Part shown: positions 44,140-55,360 of the stretch, in pieces
How the letters are laid out: each line of letters begins with the position of its first letter
Numbering within the stretch: position 1 is the first letter of the stretch
Assembly (NCBI GenBank): GCA_037975125.1
Contig: JAJQOW010000194.1
Span: 1-64,000 of the forward strand
From: Latrodectus hesperus
Lineage: Eukaryota > Arthropoda > Arachnida > Araneae > Theridiidae
Reading direction: 5' to 3'
DNA length: 64,000 nt
Notes under the pieces: model-generated
What the model was told of the DNA's origin: nothing
Seen by the model: the letters and a program-made list of their open reading frames with translations, nothing else
Database searches by the model: none
Translations under genes and position numbers: made by a program

Positions 44140-45684
44140 ACACTGCTGGACAATTGTTAAGGACGGATCACAAATTGCAATGTAGCATAACATTAAGCGA
44201 GACATGAGGCCAAGTAGGATAAAATATTGTTGCCACACTGTTTAGACATTAGAATAAAGTATATTTATTGTTCTTGAATGTACAAAAGCTGTGAAACATC
44301 TGAAAGAAAAAAAAATTTCATTTGATGCTGCATACTGCAAAATGGAACAATGCATCTAAAAGTCAGCAGGCACCTTGAAGGAAGGTATCAGTGGAAATGT
44401 CCACCGTGGAGTACCTTGGGATATGTCCACCGTGAAGTGTGATGCAACATTCCACACGTCGTATCATACTTTGCACAACATTATTCAGCAGCTGTTGAGG
44501 CAATTTATCTCATTCCTCTGGGAGTGCACGGATGAGGGTGTTCTTGTTTGTCAGATGATAGTTTCGACCAGCAACTTGCCTCCCTAAAGCATCCCACACA
44601 TTTTCAATGGGGTTTAGATCTGGAGAACGTGATGGTCATACAAGGCGTTGAATACCCTAGCTGTCTAGACAATCCTGAACAGCGAGTGTTCGATGACATG
44701 TTGCGTTGTCGTCCATAAAAACAAATTTATCACCGACAGCATCACGGAAAAGACGAACATGAGGAAGAAGAACTTCATTAATGTATCGTTGGCCTGTCAT
44801 AGTCCCATTCGCAACCACATGTGGGGCGTGAGGTCATTGATCATGATGCCGGCCCAAACTATGACACTGCATGTCGGATAACGGTTCCTTTCCTGGATAT
44901 TTTCTGTACGATAAGCATTATAACTCTCGTGCCAGATCAGTTGGCGTCTACAATCTGATGACAGACTAAACCTACTCTCATGTGAGAATAGTACGCATGC
45001 CCAGTTCTGTTCAGTCCAATTGTGATGCTCACGACACCATTCAAACGGGCAATGGTCAATGGGACACACACAAGAGGTCTGCGGGCGTATAGTCCTCCTC
45101 CCCTCAAACGTCTGGCAACAGTTTTTCGGGAGATCTGCTTTCCTGAGACAGCAAGAAACTGATTTGCTACCTGCTGAGCGGTGGTCCACCTGTTCCTTTT
45201 TGCTGGTAGGATGATATATCTGTCTTCTGCAGGCGTTGTATTTCTAACAGGACCTTCCCCGTGCCGCCTACTACACATTCCAGCAGTTTTTAATGACTTT
45301 CACAGCCTTGAAACAACGCTGTGAGCGATGTTGAACTCCCTGGCAACATCTGTTATTTTTCGCCCTTCTTCGATCTTTCCAATAATTCCAGCACACATAA
45401 AATCATCTAAGTGATGTCGGGAAGACATGCCAAGAATTTCAAGTTGGTTTATTAAATCTTTCCTGTAAAACTTTGACGTGAAAAAAAAACTGTCCTCACG
45501 CATCAAAACTTTTAAAGCTCTTATGAACACTCTCATGTGGTGAACAGAAGTGGAAAAAAATTTGCATATGCATACTTCTTACTATATCGCGCACTTATTC
45601 TAATTATCCACATTTTGCTTCCTTTCATTTTGGGGTTACTATGGATGATAGTGTTATCCGTCCTTTGCAACTGCCCAGCAGTGT
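44140..45684 (-). mobile_element. Full-length but dead Tc1-like transposon
   Basis: The inverted ends ACACTGCTGGACAATTGTTA (from 44141) and ACACTGCTGGGCAGTTGCAA (complement, ending 45684) continue with AAGGACGGAT on both sides. About 1.5 kb, the usual Tc1-like size. It encloses the transposase pseudogene listed next. The TA duplication is intact only on the left. Confidence 0.85.
44365..45428 (-). pseudogene. Tc1-like transposase pseudogene
   Basis: It starts at 45428 (MSSRHHLDDFMCAGIIGKIE) with the first helix-turn-helix. A break is followed by the second DNA-binding region (KRNRWTTAQQVANQFLAVSG). After a frameshift at about 45070 comes WCREHHNWTEQNWACVLFSHESRFSL, where His stands in place of the first catalytic Asp. 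VIVWAGIM follows. The remainder to about 44365 is riddled with stops. Confidence 0.85.
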
Positions 45685-45689
45685 TTTTA

Positions 45690-47190
45690 GACTTTCAGAT
45701 TTTGTAATGGAATAGAGGTATTCTTAGAATTATCAGTTTTATGGACAGTATTCAAAAATAAAGACATTGAAATAATATTTCCATTAAAATATTTTCTTAT
45801 ATTTTTGATGATTTTTAAAGGAATATTCTTTTTTGATTTCTTCCTAATATCACTCCTGATTCGGTTCAATAGCTCGCAGATCTCTATGAATTCAACTCCT
45901 TATATATATTTTTATATTATTTTTAGTTCATAGGAAATTTATGGTACTTTCTTTTGATACAAGAGTTTGGTGAGCTTCCAGCACAATTAAAAATGTCTTT
46001 ATATTACTGTAATGAACTTTGGAATTGCTTTTAACATATTGCCTAATTGTACTAGCGTAAAATCCCATAGACTATAAAGGTTTGGGAAAATTTTGGCAAA
46101 TTTGCAATAAATCGTTTTACATTCTTCTTCGACATTCACATTCAAATTATTAAATAAGAATTAGTAGAACATACGATTGAAGAAAGTGTGTCACAGTTTA
46201 TATGAAAAAATCACTAAGCATGAAACTATTTTAATGACACTTTTTAGATAGCAGTATAAAAAATATATATATAAATAACTCACATTCAATATTTGTTACT
46301 TTCAATATCAACACTTAATATATATGAGAGCAATCAAAACAGAGATATTGTAACCCTCCAATAAGTTCTCTTCGCTTTCGAAGTTTCACCCTGTTCAACA
46401 ATTATTAGTCTCTCTTCGAGGATCAGTATTCATCATAATGAGATTTAGTGGTCGTAGGAGGCACAAAACTCATTCATTTGATTTAATCGACTCCTCATCG
46501 CTTTTGATTTTCTCTTAAATAATCTCTAATTAAAAATTAAAATTTTTTCTAAATAAGGAATTTATATTGATTTTGCACCGAATTTCCCCTATTCTCCTGA
46601 AACTTCATACAGAGCAAAAGTTCTCGGACTGTGACTTTAAGCATATGGATATCGTTCTCTATATATCGTATTTCATTCAGAGCATTGCTTCCGTATCGTA
46701 TCGCACTTCATCTGCGTTCTGACAGCTGGTTTGCTACCTTCTATTCGTTTAGGGAAACTATGAGTGCTTTTTCACTTTCTCGTCAGGGATATGTAAAAGC
46801 CAAATTCAAAATGAGGAGACAGACTACCCTGCTGGTATGTCCTTTTCAGACAAAGAGTATTTTAAGATCGGGGGTAAGGCTGCCTCGCCCAGCTGCACAA
46901 ATATGGAAAACACGGTTAGGTTAGGATTAATTAAGACAAAGAAATGGAGTTCGAAGAATATATGGTATCCAATGAAGCTTGCAGTGGGGATACTTCTGTA
47001 ACAAGATCTATGGTGTAAAAGCTTTGCCAAGATTAATTTTTGGCGTATTCTCGGCCGACACCAATGTCCAGTAAACCTAAGCGATAAGCTAACATCTTCT
47101 AGTGTAGGTAAGTACTCAAACAAGGAAATGTTTCGTGATGTCATGCGTCATGGGAGCTACTTTTTCATCTTATTGCTCCCCAAATACAAC
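45690..47190. other. Interval without a recognised gene
   Basis: Two 97-106-codon frames near 46.6-47.1 kb lack family motifs and splice context. Nothing else supported. Confidence 0.4.
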
Positions 47191-47198
47191 AAATAAAT

Positions 47199-48060
47199 AT
47201 GCTAAACGAACTCTCCCCTGATCCTCACCCAGTTGAAATTGTATTTAATTTAAACATACAAGAAAAATTCCTGTCCCTATGTAATGAAACTAACTGGTCT
47301 GAATTCCAAAAAGAACTTGAGAAGCAAAATCTAAATTTCCCTCTCATCAAATCAAAAACAGACTTAGAAAATAGAGTAACGCAAATCACAACAAATATAC
47401 AATTCACATATGAAAAAACCACGCAATAAACACATTTCAAAAATCTACCACCCCCAACTGAAATCAAGAAGTTAATCAAGGAAAGAAAATGTCAAGAAAA
47501 CACAGATCCAAATGACAAGAAACTTTAGAAACAAATCACCAACAAAATAGAAAATTTATTATTTAAATATCAGCAAGAAACACGGGAAGAATACATTCAA
47601 AACTCAAACACAAAAAGTGGCTCCTTCTGGAGAGCTACGAAAGAACTAAAAACAAATATACCCAAATTCCATCTCTAAAACGTAATGAGAAGACCCTAAC
47701 ATCCTTATAAGACAAAAATGAAATAATAGCACAACACTTTAAGAAATAACAATGTAAATAGTAGTTCGAAAATCAAGATCTAGTTTACAACACAGAAGAC
47801 AAAACAGTAAATTTTGCTGATACATTATAATACCAATTTACCACTAATGAAGAAGATTCTGATGAGGACTTCGATATGAACGTCTGAAGGACTGTCAAAT
47901 GATTTCTACAAAGAATGCTGAAGATGAACCAATTATTCTCACAAACACAGAAGAAATTATTATAATCAATAAAAATCTCAAAAATAGAATAGCACCTGGA
48001 CTAAGCAACGTAACCAACAAAATGATAAAAAAAACTGTTAAAATCACAAATTATATTATT
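47199..48060 (+). pseudogene. LINE ORF2 fragment: linker and RT start
   Basis: Translation gives NELSPDPHPVEIVFNL, then the charged linker region (EIKKLIKERKCQENTDPNDKK; SGSFWRATKELKTN). NTEEIIIINKNLKNRIAPGL marks the first RT block (normally KAPGxD). Layout and composition match the linker of the 20.9-kb LINE. Several stops; it ends before the RT catalytic core. Confidence 0.65.
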
Positions 48061-48417
48061 TTTCTGTAAATTAAATTCTTTAATTAAGTTTGAATTATGA
48101 GTCATTGATATTTTTATTCCTTATACCTTTAAAAAATTTGCATTGAAGAAAATTTTGACTTGATTGCAACTTTTTAATATATTTCAATTCATATTTACGT
48201 GTCCTGCTCTCTAAAACATAATCATCTGATTTTTTCCAGTGCTATACATTTGTTTTTCAAAATTTTATAAAAACGCCTTGTTTATGCTTGTTAAATTAGA
48301 ATTTTTTCTAAAACAGTGTAAAATGGAATTTACTGAAATTCACTTTAATAAGTATTTCATTGTCACTTTTTTGACCTTTATACACATATGCATGTTAAAA
48401 TTCATCTGTGCTTGAAG

Positions 48418-48612
<195 letters not shown>

Positions 48613-48867
48613 TCGGTTAGTTCACCTTGTCACAGAGATACTCCTTTTTCTGATTTCTTTAAATAAACGTGAAAATAATGTAATATTAGTTTAGGACGAA
48701 TATCATAGTGCAGAGCTGGCCAAGCTCCTCGATACTTTCAGCTATTTTTTCAAAATTTGAAATTTTTAGCCGGCAGAAATTAAATACATATTTAAAAGGT
48801 ATGCAAAAAAGGTATTAAAATTTTTTATAGCAATTATATTTATTGAAACATGTAAATAAAAGTACAA

Positions 48868-50007
48868 GACGGCTATCGTACCCACAATAACGATAACTCC
48901 GGCAAGTGAAGTGCTTCAATCTTAAACATAAACTTTCATGTGGAGGACGGATGCAACAACGCTAGCTGGACCACAGAGTCAGCGAGTGTGAACCTGACCA
49001 TCCGAGTACGAACTTTACTACTTCGTGGCCATGAAACAACACTCCGCGACTATCAGCCCAAGATTCAACAGAGACATGCTAAAACCACCTGACTTTTAAT
49101 CAAGTGTGGAGTAAGAAATACCGAGACCAAAGGACAAATGTCGATGGGTGGACTGCAGCGCACCCTGTAACAGCAGTAGAGTTGCTAGTCAGCTCGGGGT
49201 GCCTGCTGGAGGTTTTCTAGGTTTCCTTCTAACTTCATGCAAATGCGGCGCATCTTCCCACAAAGTCCCTCTGAAATTCCAGTGGCTCAGTAGCTTCACG
49301 CTGCTTCCCGTAAGCTCAGCAAAGTGAAGCATCATTTGCCGCGGGCAGTGGTTGGGAGGGTGACCACGGTGTTCTCTCCTTCACTGGGTTGCTGGAACTC
49401 CGTGAGTTGGGGACGTGTTCACGTTAATCTGTGACGTCCAAAGTCGTTCCTCTGGTGTGGCGTGGATGGGGATAGGAGGGTGCCAGCTCAGGTGTGGCCT
49501 CGTCACCTGACCGTGGTTCAAAATGACGAGGCACCTTAATAGAGCAAAGTCGTACATTCACCTTCGTGGTGCTCTGATCCAAAACGAAAGACGCTCTCTA
49601 TTGACTTAATTCACACAGCCAACGGCATAGCGAGCTTGGCTTGTCCAAGAGTCATAAGCAACAACAAGTCCCCCTAGTAGGCTCATCACCCCAGCCCGCA
49701 CATTTAAATGTGACGTCCACTGCGTGGGCATCACCTCGCGGTCGGGCTTTGTCATGTGAGAAAATTTAAAAATAAACGTGGGGAGTGTGCATACACGTTG
49801 GGCTGATGGAGGAGTTCGTCTGGTTTGCTCCGGTATCGAACCAACGTCTTCAGGAGGAATGGCCAGAACATCGGCCAAGCAGAGCGAGAATGGGTCCGAA
49901 AACCAGCGGCTGCTGGAGCGGTTGTGTTATCAGGCGAGGGTCGGTTGATCCTCCAGTGAGGGGTTACTTCAGGGTCCTCCTGCGCAAGGGGTCCCCCTGC
50001 GGTGTCG
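48868..50007. mobile_element. 1.14-kb composite insert with 14-bp direct repeats
   Basis: Perfect 14-bp direct repeats AAATAAAAGTACAA flank it (48854-48867, 50008-50021). The insert is markedly G+C-richer than its surroundings. It contains a 5S-like SINE (about 49260-49670) and an unrelated right part (49675-50007) with a box-B-like GGTTCGATACC on the minus strand. It has no poly(A) at either end. It could be one chimeric retroposon or a SINE nested in another element. Confidence 0.6.
49260..49670 (+). mobile_element. SINE with 5S rRNA-like head
   Basis: GGGCAGTGGTTGGGAGGGTGACC, read at 49345-49367, matches the 5S rRNA box C region at 18 of 23 positions by my recollection of 5S. AGTGAAGCATCATT just upstream (49323-49336) resembles the 5S box A/intermediate region AGTTAAGCATCATT. 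The element ends with hairpin CTTGG-CTTGT-CCAAG (49635-49649) and CATAAGCAACAACAAG, as in the 12.3-kb SINE. This fits a SINE3-type, 5S-derived retroposon. Confidence 0.55.
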
Positions 50008-50619
50008 AAATAAAAGTACAAAATATGTGTATAGAATTTTAATGTATAAAATTAAACATTTATTTTACTTCTCTGGACAATTCTTTAAAATTTGGTGAAT
50101 AATTGGTGACAGCACTTCTCAGTAATTCTTTGAGATGCTGGTTAGTTAATACTGATCGGTGTTTGAATCTTACGAAATTTAAAGTGAAATAAAATTATTC
50201 ATATAAGTACATTGTTCCAAATATTGAATTAATTGGACAAGCAGACCTTTTTAATTCACAATACTTCGATTTTGGTACAAGTTTCCAAAATTCAGTAATC
50301 GTAGTCGACTAATATTTTATATGCAGGGCTTCATCTTCATGCATCTCTATTAATTATGATTCCCCAGATGCTTTTTGAGTCATAGTTATTACGGAAAACT
50401 CACAATGAATTATGTTAATACCTTGAATTATGTCAAATAGATTCAGAAAAAAAATGAAGTGACGATTTAAAATATAACATTTTTTTTTAATTTGAGGAAA
50501 ATGGCAATATGTTTTATTTTTAATGTCCTTTAGAAAAAGTTACAATTTAAAACTTGAGTAGTTTGAAAACTGATATAGTTTGAAAACTAAATATACACTT
50601 GTGAGAGGTCAGTTATTAT

Positions 50620-51600
50620 TCAATCTTTCTCCTGCGATTTTAAATTTAGTGTTTGCAAATGACCTATGATATCTGTCAAAAATTTTGTGTCTTGTAGCCC
50701 TTTATCATCGTTTAATTTTGAATAGGTTTTTTCCTTTTCTTTTAGAAATACAGTTATCGAACCAAGAAAATCTGCTAATCGATTCAATACTTTGAAGCTA
50801 GGTAACCATCTGATAAAGCGAAAGAAATTAATGTCATTTGGAAGTTCTTTATCTTTTAATCCATCGAGGAAAGGTTTTAACTGTCGATATTTTTCCATTG
50901 GTGCGAATGGAATAATTTACAATGCATAAAATACTGTTTTCATAACATCAGGATATTTTAAATATTTTGCAACGAAATGTTCTCGGTGAATTACGCTGTG
51001 AATCGGTATGAATTGTGGAATTTGAGAATCATCTATTAACAGCCCAATATGACCGATTATTTTACTCACTAGAGTTCAATCAGTTGTAATTCTTACAAAT
51101 TTATCAAGAAATGCATTAAAAGTGTTCATTATAGAGTCTAGTGCATTTTTAATATCGACACTGCAGTTTAACACTTGAAGTGATACTAAATCTAATTCTT
51201 TAACAACAAAGTCAGGTGAAACAAAGCAAATGAAAACTACAAAATGAGGGAGATTTGTGATATGTGTAGATTCGCGTCAAGTGCTAAGCTGAATGCAATA
51301 CAGTTCTTCAAATCACTTTTTATATTATATTCACGACATGTTTTAGTTTAACTTATGTGTTGTTTGTTATTATCTCTTTGAAGTTTGGTTGCGTGTCTCG
51401 AGATCTTGAGATGGGAATTTGCGAAACAACTTTGTGAAATGCTGCATTACTTGGATCAAATACTTTAGGTACATCTCTTTTACATTTTTTTTAACATTCT
51501 TTCCTTTTCCATACGGGCGTTTTGCTAGAACTATATTCCAGGCAATAACAAAACTGTCTTCAGCCACATAATTAACTTGATTTCTAAGGGTCACCAATAT
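50620..51600 (-). pseudogene. hAT transposase remnant (GTF2IRD2/ZBED5-like)
   Basis: From 51597 down: YVAEDSFVIAWNIVLAKRPY and GKNVKKNVKEMYLKYLIQ match the start of GTF2IRD2-like hAT transposases (A..S..VA..IAK.KRPY, then a helical block). Farther down, 50620-50898 contains GLQDTKFLTDIIGHLQTLNLK, the conserved FLTDITxHLNxLN segment. The parts between hold stops. It probably drove the surrounding old hAT. Confidence 0.65.
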
Positions 51601-51802
51601 TGACTGTTTATTTAAATTTGATTTTTAAGAAGTTAGTTTATCTGATCTTAATGTGGAATTTAGGTCGATACTGATTAGAAAATTGATGACGTGATTGGTT
51701 TCATTATGTCGACGCAAATTGTTAGCTTTAAAGTTTTTGAGCATAGAATTAAAAATAGCACATAATGCTTTTCTTGTTATTGTCAATAAAAAAGAAAGTC
51801 TC

Positions 51803-51897
51803 CGAGCAAAAAAATAGAAGTTTTATTAATGAGTGGGAACTCATTAATAAAACAAATGAGTGGGAACTCATTAATAAAAATTCTATTTTTTTGCTCG
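51803..51897. repeat. 95-nt near-perfect palindrome
   Basis: Outer arms CGAGCAAAAAAATAGAA / TTCTATTTTTTTGCTCG are perfect. Inside, TTTTATTAATGAGT and ACTCATTAATAAAA pair, and the motif AATGAGTGGGAACTCATTAA is present twice. It can fold as one long hairpin or two small ones. Confidence 0.9.
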
Positions 51898-52639
51898 TAT
51901 TTTTTCTTTTCGTTCACTCTCATCAAATTTTTAAAAGAACTGTGTAACAATGCAACGACCTCTAACGGTCATAAACGAAATAGTTAGAATCAGATAAGCT
52001 CTAACCCTAGAGACTGCTACTGCTCGAATATGATTGTCAGAATTTTTTTTTGTTTGTATGTTTTCACTTTGTGTTGTGTGTGTGCGTTTTCTCTATATTG
52101 CATAGATGTTGTTTAATAAATATAAAATAAAGCTAGCCGTTTGGTTTATTTTCCATACTTATGACACAACTGGAAATAAATATATTTAGAAAATACAAGT
52201 TTTGTGTTATTAAAACATAAACAGCTCGTATTACATACTACGAAACAAACTATAGTTAACTTAGCAAAAATTCTAGAATACAAATTACATAGAAAGAGTG
52301 CGAGACAAATTTGTTTCCACACACACATTGTCAACTATTCATTGCAATGGAAGTTTATACATTAAAAATCGGTTTGGATTCGGTCGATTACGCCCTTGCC
52401 TATGCTCATTCTCGCTCAAATTTCGATTATTTATATCATTCTTAACTTAGACGAAAATGAAATTGGTTATAACATTGCTCTTAGCATTTCACATTTGTTG
52501 TGAGTAATTGATAAGACATTCTGATATACATTCGGAGTATTTTTGTGTTATTATATTAAAAAAATTTTTTTTAAATAGAATAACACAAAAATGAAAAGGG
52601 AACTCATGTACATTTATCGAGAGTCACAAATAATCCTTC

Positions 52640-52684
52640 AAAGAGCCGCATGTGGCTCTGGAGCCACAGGTTAGCCTCCCCCGC
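52640..52684. repeat. hAT terminal block
   Basis: AAGAGCCGCATGTGGCTC with an internal palindrome, then GAGCCACAGGTTAGCC. This is the recognisable terminus of the hAT at 48710-52684. Confidence 0.65.
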
Positions 52685-53175
52685 ATCATAACATAATGCT
52701 TTTCCCTTTTTAAATGTTATTGTTTGTTCAATATTTGTACACTTAAAGTGTGTCCATTTTTTAACGCGTGTGTTTTGTTTATGAACCATTTTGTAAGGAA
52801 AATTTAAAACAAGCATTATTTGCATATACATCATGTCTTTTACAAGCATTACATTTTTCTATTTAAATGTAGGAAAGTTATATTTTTAATAAAAACATAT
52901 TTTTTTCCTTATTATATATTACATTATTTATTGTTAAAAATTAATTACACGTAAGCAATTTTGTCAAAATTCTGGAAAACATTTTAGTTACATGTTGATT
53001 ATTTAAAATTAAATAATGATACTTTCACTTAATTTTTTTTGTTTTTGTTTTATAAGATATTGAAATATTGAATAATAATTTTTTGGGGGTAAATACGTTA
53101 TTTATTGTTTAAAAAACTTTTAGTAATAAAAAAGTTTTTTAAATAAATTTCAAATCTAAATTTACAAAGAAAAAA

Positions 53176-53312
<137 letters not shown>

Positions 53313-53523
53313 TAGAAAATATATATGCATATATGTCTAGAGAATACCATGCATTTTCTATGCAGCATTTTAGATCTTGTAAATAAAATGGTAAAGCGTA
53401 ATGGTGATGGATTGTTTTCCATCATATCTCATACATTTTCTATGGTTTTAAGAACCGGGCTCTGTAGTGGCCGCATGATGGGTTGAAAACTAAACTGATA
53501 ATTAATTAATTTTTAGGGGTAGT

Positions 53524-53780
53524 AGGAGTGATTTGAGTTAAAATTAAACAAAGTCATCAAAGACTAACAAAATCCGTTTTTAAGAGCAGTTGCCTTCAGG
53601 TAGTGCTCTCTCCTAAAACTAAATGGTTGGTACTCTATCGTTTTATAAATAGCTCTCATTGATGAAGAAGTAAAAGCAAAGAATTACTAATAAGTGCTAA
53701 TTTTTATTTATGGAAATGAGGAGTGATTTGAGTTAAAATTAAACAAAGTCATCAAAGACTAACAAAATCTGTATTTAAGA
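53524..53780 (+). repeat. 62-bp direct repeat pair
   Basis: 53524-53585 and 53719-53780 are the same 62-bp sequence with two visible differences (start AGGAGTGATTTGAGTTAAAA). They are spaced 195 bp apart. No TE ends are associated. Confidence 0.92.
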
Positions 53781-55360
53781 TTTCTTTGAATATGTTGTTG
53801 GCTTAACATATGAAAACTCACTGATTTTAGGCCCAGCATTTCAAATATTGATTAGGATATGCAGAACATTGTTGAGAGTGGTGTTTACGTACATAAAAGG
53901 AACTTTTGGTAACTTAACTGGTTACATAATTTTTTTTTCAAACTGTCTAGATAAATCGACTCTGCCATTATTGTTTAACTATTAAAGGTAAAATACCAAT
54001 TGCTTCTCATCACTCCTGACGATAAATTAGAATTTGTACAAACGCATATTTGAAGATGAGAGGCCAAGTTTAGGTATTCCTTTTGAACGATCCTCCAAAT
54101 AATAATCGTTTAGTTGGATATGTACATAGACGAGGCATACTGCAAAATATAATGTTAGGAATATTGGACTAACACAAATGCTGTTCTTTTCTAGTTGAGG
54201 TGAACACGTTGTACTTACATGCCTTTCTTTGTATCCCAAAAGGACAACAAAAGAAGTATACCTCTTTTGGAACAGAAATCTACAAAAACTTTACGAATAT
54301 AAAGCTGAAACATGAGAGAGTGTTTATAATTCCGACTTGGTGAGAAATAGCTTTGCGTAAAACCTACGTTATTTTAAAAAGATCAATTATTGAAGTTAAG
54401 TGTTCTTTACATATATCCCGGAAAAGTTGGATTTAAAAACATTGTATAACGGCTCCTAATTTTTTGACCTAGAAGAACAATAAAACAATAAGAAAAAATG
54501 AACTGGTAAAGAAAGGTTCTAAGAAACTAATTACAGATAGAGGAACACACAAGCATATCAAATGCCTTTTGCGGATACCAACGCATATTTGATTTTGAAA
54601 GGTTCTGAGTTTGATTATTTATTTTTATTTATGTCCCTTCAACAGAGGGAGTTTGTATAAATAAACTTAACTGACCAAATATTTTCATCTGTTCTTATAA
54701 ATGGATATTTAACAATATTGAAATAGAAAGCGAAACAAATGATTGAAGAGTTATAAACTTTATCTCGAAAATAATGAAACTAGAACTCATGATTTTAACA
54801 ACACAAAAGTTATTAAAACGAAGCATTTAAAATGAATAACGTTATACAAAGTGCCGTCATATTAGCTATATTGGAACTTTTCAACCGAATTCCTCTTCGA
54901 AGGGATCCTTGTTTATTAGAACTTATATTTAAATAAACCGGAAATGGTTTATCAACGTAAGAAAACCATGTATTTGATCCACAGATATCTAATGCTACTG
55001 AAAGATCGTATTATTTGACACCACTTTCTTATAAACGAAAAGAAATAATTTTTTACATGTATCATAATTTCTTTTTTTCAAATTATTATTTTGTGTTTGA
55101 TTGTAATCTGCTGAGTCAGATTTCTAAATTCTTATTTGAAAAATCAAAACAATCACAGATAAGCGTGCTCACAGGTATACTTTGGCGATACTGAAAGCTT
55201 ATCACTTTAAAAATGATAAGTGCTTCATTACGTATATGTTTTTATCAAAAGGTGAGATATAATGCAGCTGAATTTTTGTTCAGATGTCAGACTTTCATTG
55301 TCAACTGTTAATATCATTTCCCATTTGTTGTTTATATATAACAACTGTATTTTTGGTAGA
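53781..55360. other. Upstream region of the TD-POZ gene; no other gene seen
   Basis: A+T-rich with only short chance frames. It probably contains the promoter or a first noncoding exon of the gene at 55361, but no specific element is convincing. A possible 3' splice site (TATTTTTGGTAG) ends at about 55359. Confidence 0.4.

Larger units (their letters stand above)
48710..52684 (-). mobile_element. Old hAT transposon with nested insert
   Basis: The right end carries AAGAGCCGCATGTGGCTC and GAGCCACAGGTTAGCC, a classic hAT terminal block. The left end GCAGAGCTGGCCAAGCTC is a degenerate counterpart. Imperfect 8-bp flanks ATCATAGT (48702-48709) and ATCATAAC (52685-52692) match at 6 of 8. Inside lie a minus-strand transposase remnant and the 1.14-kb insert at 48868-50007. 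Boundaries are tentative, especially on the left. Confidence 0.5.

Noticed and set aside
46824..47144. 106-codon minus-strand frame
   Set aside because: No domain, no splice context, and no similarity to other elements in the window.
49310..49377. Functional 5S rRNA gene
   Set aside because: Only the internal promoter region resembles 5S; the 5' part and terminal stem are absent and the segment is joined to a SINE tail.
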